From Canna indica (taxonomy: Eukaryota > Streptophyta > Magnoliopsida > Zingiberales > Cannaceae): a DNA stretch of 64,000 nt. Positions 54,030-64,000 of this stretch are shown here, one piece after another (positions within the stretch are counted from its first letter, which is position 1; each line of letters opens with the position of its first letter). The notes under the pieces were generated by a model. The model saw nothing but the letters and a program-made list of their open reading frames with translations. It had not been told where the DNA came from and did no database searches. The position numbers and the translations under genes are program-made. Where the stretch lies: positions 51,665,001 through 51,729,000 of the forward strand of contig CP136890.1 in the NCBI GenBank assembly GCA_034359265.1, given 5' to 3'.

Positions 54030-57000
54030 GGGTAAAGAGAAGTGAAGAGTTGAAGTTGACCATGGACTTGAATAATGAATCCTCCCTTGGTTGCAACTTC
54101 AAGCTACCTTGATGCCTTAGGTAAAGTTGGCATCAAAATTATTTCGGTATCATCTCCTATATCCCATTGCTTAATAGTATAGTTGGAGTTGATATATGCT
54201 TAATATTAGTTGATTTCCCCGCTCTTAATATATTTCAAAAACGTTTTTGATTTTTGATTTCCCGGTCTCTTCGGAGACCCAGGTGGCCTGTAATGGGCCT
54301 AAGCGACCTTGCGGTTCTAAATCGTAGGCTTTTTGTGGCTTTCGGTTTTCAACCAATAGGAATGGTTGGAGATCTTATGTTTTAAAATTTTATATTTTGA
54401 GATCTCTTGATTCATTTTGTTATCATGAATAATTTCTTTGAAAATGAATCCATGCTATTTAGTGAAGTTGAAGTTGATAAATGATACTTGGTTTTTCTCT
54501 TCACTATTTAGTTTAATAGCTTGCATGTAGAATTGGTTTCATTGTCTACTTAAGAAGTACACTTGCAAGTTATAAGTTTTTAGGAAGGCTATTTAGGAAG
54601 AAAAATATTAGTTTGGCTAAATCATCATGAATAGGGTATAACCTTGACAATTTCAAAATATAAGTGTTATACCTCATTGGTTAAGATAAAATCATGTCTC
54701 TATACTCATAACTAGAATTGCATGTAAAATCCTTGAATTCTCATGAGTAAGTAGAATATTAGCATTTAGGCAAATTTCATCAAATGAAACTTGCTCTAGG
54801 TTGATACTTGCTATTAGAGACATTTTTTTAAGTCCAAACTAGTTAAACATAAGTAGAGATCTTATTCCTCAAATGTTTCACATCTTAGGATCTCTTAGAT
54901 TCATTTAGATATCATGAAAACTCATTTAAAATGAATCTTTACTATCTAGCATAGGTTAAGGTTTTAAAATAAAACTTTGCATTGAACCTTGCTATATAGT
55001 ATGTTAGCTTGCTAGTAGTCATATTATTTCATTATGATACTAATGAAGTCTACTTGTAAGTTAAAAATTTGAAAGACTATGCTATCTAAAAGAAAATGAA
55101 AAAGGAAATGAAAAGTTGGGCAAATTTTCAAGAAATAAGGTATGAATTTAATTTTGCAAATATCTTAGTAAAATAATTAAATTTTCATGCTCAAATGATT
55201 TCTCTATGCTCATGATTGATGTTGCATGATAAATAATTAAAGTTTCATGAGTAGACAAAATTATGATAACTTAGCTCATTTGATGATATCTTGATATTTA
55301 TGAAATCGAACTAGGTTAAAATTCTTCTTTAAAACTTCATGTTAAGTTAAACTTAAAATGAAATTAAATTTCTAAAAATAAGGTATGAATTTAACTTTAC
55401 AAAAATCTTAGTATGATGATTGAATATTAATGCCTTAATGATGTCTCTATATACTCATGATTGATTTTGCATAATAAATGTTTGAATTTTCATGAGTAAG
55501 AAAAATTTGGATAACTTAGGCAATTTCATGATATCTTGATTGAATGAAACTTGCTCTAGATTAAAACTCATATTAGAGACCTCATTTTGAGTAAACATCA
55601 AACAAACATGTTTAGACACACATGATATGACTCTAGGTGTTCAATCTTGAAAATTCATGTGTAGATGAAAATGTGATAACTAGATCACATTAGTGGACTT
55701 AAGCTTAAAAGGGTTGACCCAAGTCAACAAATTGACTTGGACACTTGATATTAAGTCCAAACTTAATAAACATGTTTAGAAATAGGTATGACATATTTCC
55801 ATGCTCTTAGAGTGAACAATTTATATGGATATGGATAAAATGACAATAAAGGTCAATTCATACTTAACTCTTTTGAATCATGTTGACCCAAGTCAACAAG
55901 TTGTCTTAAATGTCTCATTTTCAATTCATATTTGTGGAACATATCTAGATTTACTCATGTTAGGTATCCATAGGTTTAAATTTAAAAAATCATGAGTAAA
56001 TGTTAAGATTGAAACTTAGCAAGTTTCATAAAAACTAGTTTAGTTTTGAATGAAACCATGCTAGGTTGATATCTTGACTTAAGGACATAATTTTCATTTC
56101 AAACTTGACATATACTCTTTAAATTATCACATTATGGTGTCATGAAAGTTTGAATAAAGATTGAATAAGTTTTAAAGAATAACTGAAAATTACAAGAATT
56201 GTCATTTGTTCAACAATTGGTATCACCAATTTCAGTTATTTCTAGGAAAATATAGAAAAATCCTTTTTAGATGATTCTTGAAACTATACATTCACTGAAA
56301 AATATAGTTTTATCAGTAAAAATTTCAAAAAGTTTCATCAAGAATCGAATTTAAAGTGAATTTTTGAAGTTGGATTTCAAAACACAAAGTATCATCATTC
56401 TTGAAACGTCAATCTATCCGATACTTTGATTTTTCTTCGAAAACTTCATATAAAAACTCATGTACACCATTTAGATTCCATTTCTAATAGCATTCACATA
56501 AATTCTTGAGTAAAATCATTCCTAGAAATGATTTTGATATTTTGGATGATAGATAGAAATATCCATGTGTATATTAAAATCAATATAGGATGAAAAATGG
56601 TCTTTGAAAATTCTTTTGAGTTCAAACTTAATACATGTATTTCAAATGACCATTCAATATTTGGTATCAAAATTTGATGAAAAAAATTGGTTTCAAAAAT
56701 ATTTGTCAAAAACATGATTTTGTGTAAACTTAAGGTATTTTTGAAATCTTGAAGATAGGTTGACCTAAGTCAACAAAATAACTTAAAAAATTTCATCTTA
56801 AGCCCAACCTTAATTCATAGACTTACATTATCTCATGTTTGATGTCTAGATGCCTATATATGAGAAAACATGAGTAGATAGCAAAACATTGAGACTTAGC
56901 ATTTTCATGTTCTCATGTTTATATAAAATGAAAACATGCTAAGTTTTTATTTGGATTAAATGACATTAGTTTCTCTTCAAACTTGATATACATGTTTCAC

Positions 57001-57500
57001 ATGATTAGATCTTGGTAATTTGAAAGTTTGAATAAAACTAAAAATGTCATGAAAGAGAACCATATTCTTGAAAACATTCATACTTGAGATCATACATGAC
57101 TTAATTTTGAATTCCTATTGTGTTTTGAACATATCATGTATGAATTAAGTTTCATGTTAAATACTTGTTTTCCATCCCTTTGGTTGAGATTTTCATGTTT
57201 CATGAAAAATCTTTAGAGTCTCAACTTCATGGAAAAATACTTGTGTTTCATCCCTTTAACTAGATAGACATTTCTTGCCCTTTTTTATTGATGTCAAAAG
57301 GGGGAGAGAAGTATAAGAAAAAGGGGGAGAAAAGTATAGGTAATAGGGAGAAAAATATAGGAAATCCATGCATATAGATAGGGGGAGTTTATCTCATAGA
57401 TATGCATGTTGATAGGGGGAGAAATCCCTTAGTTGATATCCTATATGCTTTAATGATATATTTTCTTATGGATGTTTGTTATTATCAAAAAGGGGGAGAT
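54030..57500 (+). other. Non-coding spacer and polypurine tracts of element F
   Basis: AT-rich, many stops in all frames, alignable with 26470-28977. It holds the hairpin GGTCTC-TTCG-GAGACC (54264-54279), three GTTGACC-NAA-GTCAAC motifs (55713, 55882, 56759) and a run of GGGGGAG tracts from 57296 to 57498, the last AAAAAGGGGGAGATTG abutting the LTR. Confidence 0.75.
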
Positions 57501-57828
57501 TGTTGGCTTTAGGTTTTCAACCTTAGACTTAATCTCGGTTTTGATGGTTTTGGTGATAACAAATATGGGACTAATGATTTCATTGAGAATATGTTTCAGG
57601 TTCCATATCAATTAGCATTCGATGTCCTCGATCGGAAAAATTGAAAGGACATTGATCGTCGCGCTCGAGTTCGTCGTAGAAGTTTATCGAAGATCGACGA
57701 GTGCACCAAAGTCTCTTGGATGAGTCCAAAGATCAAGTCAAAAGCTCTCCAAGATTATGCTTGTTGAAAGCCGGAACTCGGAAACCAAGCGCAGAAGAAA
57801 TAGGCTGAAAATGCAATTTCAGCCTATG

Positions 57829-58219
57829 TTCGACCGACCAGGCGGTCGACCGAATAGGATAAGAAATGGGCAGTAGCCCTAGTGGTCGACCGATCGGTCA
57901 ATCGGACTGAGGCTAGCTGCAGATGCAGCTTGCGTCGGACAACCGATCGGTCGACCAAAAGTGAAATCGCAAGTTTCTTGCGTCGAGCAGTTGACCGAGC
58001 GGTCGAGCGACCAAAGCCCAAAATGGGCAGTAAGGTTTGCGGTCGATCGAGCGGTCGACCGACCTAAGGATAGCCAAAGACGCAAAATGCGTCGGTCGAT
58101 CGATGGGTCGACCGAAATTCGCGGATCGAGAAATTTGCGTCAAGCGATCGACCCGTCGGTCGACCGCCCACAAGGAGAGGAGAAGCGGTCGAAAGACCGG
58201 TCGACCGACCATTTGACCG
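57829..58219 (+). repeat. TCGACCGA palindrome array (LTR F, 3')
   Basis: As in the 5' LTR, with several extra GGTCGATCGAGCGG-type words. Confidence 0.85.
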
Positions 58220-58700
58220 GCGGCCTGTAACAAATAGTTTTCTATCCGTTGAACAGTCGTTTCTTTAGTAGGGTATAAATATACCCTCGTATGATTCTTT
58301 TAACACTCTTCCTTGACTTCTACAACATTCATTGAGCATTTTAAGAGGAAGATTTGAAGCCTTCCAAAAAGCTTGCGCTGCATCTCTGTCCACAACATTT
58401 TCTTCAAGCGTACAAGCTCTGCTCCTCAACTCGGGTGTTGATTCAAGCTCCACTACTTGACGAGTTGAAGGATTGAATGATTGCAAAAGAGCTTTCTCTA
58501 TTGGTTTCATGCTTTAGCTCTTTTCAATTGTATTTTAACTATTATTTAAACTGTGTTTAATTTGTGTGTCTGAAGAAGACCGGATGTTTGGTCACCTGTG
58601 TGAAGTGGTATCCTTAGTGAAAAGAAGTAAAGCCACTTGTGTAAACTTAGTGTTTACTAGGATTAGTTTAGTTGTCCCTTAGGGTTGAGGTGGAAGACGA

Positions 58701-58753
58701 CTCTCGATAAGAAGGCGGTGATTTCCGGGTGTGGAAGTGCCTTAGGTCGAGAG
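58701..58753 (+). other. Nested stem-loop in LTR F (3')
   Basis: CTCTCGA/TCGAGAG, AAGGC/GCCTT and ATTTCC/GGAAGT; the T in the apical stem pairs as a wobble with G. Confidence 0.7.
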
Positions 58754-60060
58754 TGCGTCTCTTCGATGAAAAATCCTCTGTGTAAGATAAACGTAAATTA
58801 ATCTAGTAAAACTAGTTTGGAAATCCTAAGCGGGGTGCTTAGGTAGTGGAGTAGGCATTGGGGCCGAACCACTTTAAATCTTGTGTTTGCATTAATTTCT
58901 TATTTGCTTTAATTGCTAAATCATTTATTGCTTCTGCATATAAAATCATCAAATTGCAAATCGCTTAAACTAATCAAGAAACGATTAAATTAGAATTTAG
59001 GCTAATCGAATTAGTAAACACACTATTCACCCCCCCCCCCCCCTCTAGTGTCGCCATTTCGCCAACAAGCAACTCTACTGAGCGCCGAGGCCGGGGTCGT
59101 GGGAGACCACCGTAGGCCCGAGAGCAGGAGCTGAGGCAGCAACCACCGCCAGTACCGGCAGCACCCGCAGTACCAAAGGTGGTCCAGCCAGTGGCACCGG
59201 TGGTCAGAGCCCCAAGAGCACCTTCTTATGCAGATTTTATTGCATTCAGGCCCCCGGAGTATACAGGGACAGATCAGCGGGTGGAGGTCACCAATTTCTT
59301 GGGAGATTACTATGAGCTGTACAGGGAGCTTGGTTGTTCTTCTGAGACAACTGCTCGACTGATCGGGCTACAACTTAGAGGTTCGGCCAAGGATTGGCTT
59401 CACACCTGGAGGGACCGCAGAGTAGCAGATGCACCACCCCCTACCTGGGAGGAGTTTAGAGCTGCTATGGTGGAGAAGTACCTACCAATGAGTGTTCGGG
59501 ATAAGCGGACGAAAGAGTTCGAGCTACTGCGTCAGACGCGCAATATGACGATGACAGATTATGAGATGGAGTTCACTCGGCTCTCAAAGTACCATTCCAC
59601 CCTAATAGCCACAGAGACCACCAAGGTCAAGAGGTTTGTTGAGGGGTTGAGGCCGCAGATCGTCAGACTGATCCATTACACAAACGAGACTTCATTTTCC
59701 CGGGTCGTTGATGAGGCGCTCCGAAAGGAGGCGCTGGTACCGACAGATAAGCATGATGGTCCCCAGAAGAAAAAGTTTCAGCCCCAACCTTCAAGGGGTC
59801 AGCCAGCTCATTTAGATGGGACTTTCAGGACAGCAAATCCACCATAGGGCGAAGGTCATAATAGTTCCAAAGGCCACATTGGTTCAAGACCAAGGGCGTC
59901 ATCTGGAGGTTCACAGTGGAGATCTGGACCGCAGCAGTGTAATCGATGTCACAGGAGGCACTGGGGGGCTTGTTGGGGATGTTTGGAGGTATGTTTCAGC
60001 TGTGGGCAGACTAGACATTTCAGAAAGGATTGTCCTAGAAAGAGCATTCAGCAGCTTGAT

Positions 60061-63000
60061 CAGACTATAGGAAAGACACCGATGTTAGTGGGTTCTATAG
60101 CTCAGAGGGGTCAGACTCAGAGAGGAGGTCAGCGAGCTGGTGGTTCAGAGAGGCCCGTTGCACGGTTGTTTGCTATGAACCAAGAGGTCGCTGAGGCGTC
60201 TAGGGCAGTAGTGTCAGGTAACCTTACTGTTGGTTCCGCTATTGCATATGTCTTATTTCATCCGGGTGCAACGTACTGTTTTGTGTCTGCTTTGTTTGCT
60301 GCTAAGTTATTAGGGAAATATTTCATGCTTGATTTGCCTCTTGTGGTGTCTATGCCTATGGGCATTTCTTTGATGGCAGAGACAGTCTTTCGGGGCTGTG
60401 AGGTTGTCATTTGTGGGCATGTGTTGATAGCCGAATTGAAACTCCTGCCGATGTTAGAGCTTGATGTAATTTTGGGCATGGACAGGTTGGCGGACCATTT
60501 TGTCTTAGTGGATTGCAGGGCTAAGACTGTGACCTTCAGTAAGCCCAAATTGCCCTAGTTTACCTTCCAGGGTGAGGGAAGGGGAGAGTCGTTGATGGCA
60601 ATTTCAGCTCTTAGGGCTCGAAAGCTACTTATGGGTGGTTGTCAGTCCTTCTTGGCCTTTGTGTCTGTGGCAGAGGAAGGGAGAGGTGCGGCTATAGACA
60701 TCGGGGGAACACCCGCGGTGTTCGGGTTCTTTGATGTGTTTACAGAGGAGTTGCCAGGGTTGCCTCCAGAGAGAGAGATCGAATTCTATATTGATTTGCA
60801 GCTAGGGGTGAAGCCGATCTCCATTCCACCGTATCGGATGGCACCAACTGAGTTAAGAGAGTTGAAGTCCCAGTTGTAGGAGCTGCTTGAGTTGGGTTTC
60901 ATTCGCCCAAGTGTTTCTCCTTAGGGTGCTCTAGTGCTCTTTGTGAAAAAGAAATATGGGTACATGCGGATGTGCATTGATTACCGGCAGCTTAACAAGG
61001 TAATAGTGAAGAATCGGTACCCGTTGCCCAAGATTGATGACTTGTTTGATCAGCTTAAGGGAGCTTAGTGGTTTTCTAAGATTGACTTGCGGTCAGGGTA
61101 TCATGAGTTGACTATCCGGTACAATGACGTCCCTAAGACTGCATTCGGGTCAAGGTATGGGCACGTTGAGTTCCTGGTGATGTCCTTCGGGCTGACTAAT
61201 GCACCTGCAGCATTTATGGATCTGATGAACCCAGTGTTCAGGGAATTCTTGGATAAATTTGTAATTGTGTTTATTGATGATATTTTGATTTATTCCACGA
61301 GCAGGGAGGAGCATGCTGAACACTTAAGGGTAGTTCTAGAAACTCTCAGGGAGCACCAATTGTATGCTAAGTTCTCCAAGTGTGAGTTCTGGCTGGAGAG
61401 TGTTGGGTTCCTCGATCATGTGGTGTCTAGGGAAGGGGTAAAGCTGGACCCCGCAAAGATAGAAGCAGTTCTGAATTAGAAGAGGCCGACTAATGTCACT
61501 GAGATCCATAGTTTCCTAGGGTTGGCAGGGTATTACAGAAAGTTTGTGGAGAATTTCTTCAGGATTGCAGTGCTATTGACCTGTCTGACCCAGAAGAAGG
61601 TCAAGTTCGAATAGGACAGTAAGTGCGAGGAGAGCTTTCTGAAGCTCAAGGACCGCTTGACGTCGCCGCCAGTTCTAGCAGTACCTTCGGGCTTGGGAGG
61701 GTTTGTTGTTTATTGTGATGCCTCCCGGGTTGGCTTGGGTTGTGTGTTGATGCAGAATGGCAGGGTGATAGCTTATGCCTCTAGGCAGTTGAAGGTTCAC
61801 GAGAAGAATTACCCAACCCATGATCTTGAGCTGGCAGTGGTGGTGTTCGCATTGAAGCTGTAGAGTCACTACCTTTATGGCGAGGCTTGTGAGATATACA
61901 CTGATCATAAGAGCGTCCAGTATTTGCTCAACCAGAAGGAGTTGAACCTGAGGCAGACAAGATGGCTTGAGCTGTTAAAAGACTATGACTGCACGATCCC
62001 CCCTTTTCTTTACGTACTATTCTGCTTACTATACCTGCTGATGTAGCATTATAGACCGTATTGTTACTTTTGCTACCATCAGGATAAATCTGACCCCTTC
62101 CTCTGTTCCCACCTACATATATGGGATATTTTAAGAAGTGAACGTCTTTCTTCGTAGCAGGGTCGGGGGAAAGGATCATGTACCATCCAGGGAAGGCAAA
62201 TGTGGTAACTGATGCTTTGAGCAGGAAGTCTATAGGCAGTCTAGCGCATTTGGCGATCAAGAGGAGGACATTGGCTCAGGACTTGGCCATATGTTTGGAT
62301 GGCAGGGCAGTCTTATCAGTATCAAATTTTGGTGCGCTGGTGGCTCACTTGAGGGTGCAGTCCACGTTGGTTGACTTGCTGCGAGCAACGCTGGAGGAGG
62401 ATGCTTCTTGTGCACTCACTAAGGATCTGGCCAGGAGGGGAGATGCAGATAATGGGTTCAGTGTTGACTCGGAGGGCGTCCTGAGGTTTAAGAATCGGAC
62501 AGTGGTGTCTGATATAGCCGAGGTTCGCAGGCAAGTGCTGGAGTTGGCTCATCGATCTACATATACTATGCACCCGGGAACCACGAAGATGTATCAAAAT
62601 CTCAGGCAAAACTATTGGTGGAAAGGCATGAAAAGAGAAGTGGCCGAGTTTGTGTCTAAGTGCCTGGTGTGTCAGCATTTGAAACCGGCAGGGTTGCTCC
62701 AAAACTTAGGGGTACCGAAGTGGAAATGGGAGAAGATAACCATGGATTTTGTGACAGGGTTGTCAAAGTCTGGGAAAGACAATGATTCTATTTGGGTAGT
62801 GGTGGATCGCCTAACCAAGATGTCGCACTTCATACCAGTCAGGACGACCTTTTTAGCTGAGCAGTATGCGAGGTTGTTCTTGGATCAGATCGTCGCATAT
62901 CATGGTGTTTCGATGATGATCATCTCAGATCGGGGTACACTGTTCAAAGCTCATTTTTTGTAGTCGTTCAAGGAGGCTTTGGGCACTCAGGTTCGGTTCA

Positions 63001-63788
63001 ATACTGCGTTTCACCCTCAGATAGATGGTCAGTTAGAGTGGACTATTCAAGCGCTGGAGGATATGCTGAGAGCATGTGTCCTAGATTTGGAGGGAAGTTG
63101 GGAGAGGCACTTACCTCTGATTGAGTTTGCCTATAATAACAGCTATCACAGCAACATCGAGATGGCTCCATTTGAGGCATTGTATGGGCGGAGATGCAGG
63201 TCGCCCGTAGGCTGGTTTGAGGCAGGGGATTCCCTCATGATGGGACCTGACCTGGTAGAGGAGGCAGTAGAAAAGGTGAAGCTAATCAGGGAGAGACTAT
63301 TGGCAGCTCAGAGTTGCCAGAAGATGTATGCGGATGGAAAGGCCAGGGAGATAGAGTTTGCTGAGGGGGACATGGTGTTTCTCAAGGTGTCCCCTATCAA
63401 AGGGGTGGTGAGATTTGGTAAGAAATGGAAGTTAAGCTGTAGGTTCATTGGGTCGTTTCCTATTCTCAGGCGCAGGGAAACTGTGGCCTATGAGTTGGCC
63501 GTACCTCCTAGTATGGACCGAGTACATCTAGTGTTCCATGTGTCTATACTGAAGAAGTATATTCGGGATGAGTCCCATGTGATTAAGCCTACAGCAATGG
63601 AGGTGAATTCAGCAGTCTCATATGAGGAGCGGCTAGTTGAGGTACTAAACCGTCAGATCAGAAAGTTGAGATCCAAGGAGATTCCCTTGGTTAAGGTCAG
63701 ATGGGAGCACCATTCCGACCAGGAGGCCACCTTGGAAGTGGAGCAGAATATGAGAGAACGTTATCCTTCATTGTTTGGTGATTGGTGA
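60061..63788 (+). pseudogene. Element G pol (protease to chromodomain), broken
   Basis: Same frame as gag up to 61998. Protease: VLFHPGATYCFVS, where the family has D-S-G, so the catalytic Asp is lost. [50 protein letters not shown] and an intact [10 protein letters not shown]. RNase [15 protein letters not shown] and [12 protein letters not shown]. After the chloroplast insertion (61999-62177) the frame is shifted: integrase zinc region HRSTYTMHP...CLVCQH, core TMDFVTGL and ISDRGTLF with the Glu in QLEWTIQ. The C-terminus LVKVRWEHHSDQEATLE is a chromodomain. TAG stops at 60556, 60877, 60922, 61066, 61477, 61612, 61861 and 62961. Natural stop TGA at 63786. Confidence 0.9.
61999..62177 (-). 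pseudogene. petA: Chloroplast petA (cytochrome f) fragment
   Basis: The minus strand reads 59 uninterrupted codons of cytochrome f, including [40 protein letters not shown] and RKEKGG. This is the middle of the lumenal domain of the thylakoid cytochrome b6f subunit. The 179 bp sit between codons of G's pol where the intact family reads [14 protein letters not shown] is present at both joins (61995-61998 and 62174-62177). It is a nuclear insert of plastid DNA. It has no stop codons and so looks recent, or under too short a span to decay. It shifts the pol frame. Confidence 0.95.
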
Positions 63789-63826
63789 GTCCTTATTTTT
63801 CATTTCTGAAATTCAAGGACGATTTT

Positions 63827-63844
63827 TTTTTAAGGAGGGAGGAT
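63827..63844 (+). other. Polypurine tract of element G
   Basis: AAGGAGGGAGGA after a T-run, directly before the 3' LTR; primes plus-strand DNA in gypsy elements. Confidence 0.75.
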
Positions 63845-64000
63845 TATAATATCCTAGATATTTAATTATATTATTTTTCTTTATGCTTGTATTTGCCAGC
63901 CTAGTAGACTAGTTCGAGGTCGAGCCGAGTCGACTTATGGTCCGGTATGAGCTTGCGAGCTCGGGTAAGTAGGATATGAGTTATTGAATTTTGCTTGCAT
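63845..64000 (+). mobile_element. 3' LTR of element G (start only)
   Basis: TATAATATCCTAGATATTT matches TGTAATATTCTAGATATTT at 36426 with the TG changed to TA; similarity continues to the window end. Confidence 0.9.

Larger units (their letters stand above)
51032..59067 (+). mobile_element. Gag-only SIRE-like element F
   Basis: Complete element with exact AGCAA duplication (51027-51031 and 59068-59072), inside G's gag. LTRs 51032-52571 and 57501-59067, primer site, degenerate gag, a 3.5-kb non-coding spacer and polypurine tracts. No protease, integrase, RT or RNase H remnant is visible. Same plan as E, but its LTRs carry the stem-loop of copies A and B. Confidence 0.9.
57501..59067 (+). mobile_element. 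3' LTR of element F
   Basis: 1,567 bp; array 57829-58219, TATA box 58274, stem-loop 58701-58753, and a 15-base C run near 59029-59043 before CTCTAGTGTCGCC. Confidence 0.9.
50991..60060 (+). pseudogene. Element G gag, split by element F
   Basis: ATG at 50991 opens MEAFDAMRSGSDS; element F and one AGCAA copy interrupt after about 13 codons. The frame then resumes exactly at 59071 (NSTERRGRGRGRPP). A Ty3-type gag core follows (FRPPEYTG, GSAKDWLHTWRDRR, EEFRAAMVEKYLP, MTDYEMEFTRLSKYH), then CNRCHRRHWGAC and the zinc knuckle CFSCGQTRHFRKDC at about 59992. TAG stops at 59113 and 59845 break it. The same frame runs on into pol, as in chromoviruses with one gag-pol frame. Confidence 0.85.
36426..64000 (+). 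mobile_element. Ty3/gypsy element G (Tekay-type chromovirus), nested host
   Basis: It starts TGTAATATTCTAG at 36426. The 5' LTR runs to 50777 around a solo LTR and a SIRE-like element. Primer site, gag and pol follow, interrupted by element F and a chloroplast fragment, and the 3' LTR begins at 63845 and leaves the window. Gag-pol order is protease, RT, RNase H, integrase, chromodomain, which places it in the chromoviruses; long LTRs (about 2.7 kb once insertions are removed) and the chromodomain form fit the Tekay lineage. It is dead through many stops. Confidence 0.9.

Noticed and set aside
62322..62702. 126-codon minus-strand frame
   Set aside because: Antisense shadow of integrase codons of element G.
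1..64000. An intact host gene, defence system or gene cluster
   Set aside because: Every coding stretch with recognisable motifs belongs to a transposable element, plastid DNA or a short captured fragment; none is intact.

Overview
This is a plant nuclear window made almost entirely of nested transposable elements. I found no intact host gene, tRNA, rRNA or CRISPR array. Plant origin is shown by Ty1/copia elements of SIRE and Angela type, a Ty3/gypsy chromovirus of Tekay type, CACTA and hAT DNA transposons, tRNA-iMet primer sites, and a piece of chloroplast petA inside one element. A flowering plant is clear; the species is not.

Layout. 1-6521: two gypsy LTRs fused head to tail, the second split by a solo SIRE-type LTR (2711-4428). 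6522-10751: a truncated minus-strand copia element (start of gag, primer site, 5' LTR) whose LTR holds another solo LTR (6767-8550) and a small hAT element (8926-9898). 10752-12198: one end of a CACTA element. 12199-12884: AT-rich, unassigned. 12885-15047: a diverged minus-strand gypsy LTR. 15048-15067 and 34194-35880: one old minus-strand copia element (H) split by element D.

Element D (15068-34193, target duplication GTATC) is Angela-like. Its integrase gene is split by element E (19532-30436), a SIRE-like element that encodes only gag. E is in turn split inside gag by a CACTA element (22295-26307, duplication GTC) that carries what looks like a host exon. This is a four-layer nest.

Element G (36426 to beyond the window end) is a Tekay-type gypsy element. 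Its 5' LTR is split by a minus-strand SIRE-like element with gag and pol (38965-50245, duplication ACCTT), which itself holds a hAT element with a broken transposase (39183-42314, duplication TTGGCTCC). The same LTR holds a 328-bp solo LTR (37632-37959, duplication AGAAA). G's gag is split after about 13 codons by a second gag-only SIRE-like element, F (51032-59067, duplication AGCAA). G's pol is broken by 179 bp of chloroplast petA. All coding regions are degenerate.

The most unusual signals are structural. (1) The gypsy LTRs carry an array of up to seven hairpins with a near-constant core but different stems that stay self-complementary, inside what looks like an LTR intron. (2) The SIRE-type LTRs all carry dense arrays of short palindromes around TCGACCGA. 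(3) A subset of these LTRs has a nested stem-loop with compensating changes. I see no new defence or metabolic system. The gag-only elements E and F are probably mobilised by a relative of the gag-pol element at 38965-50245; that is inference.
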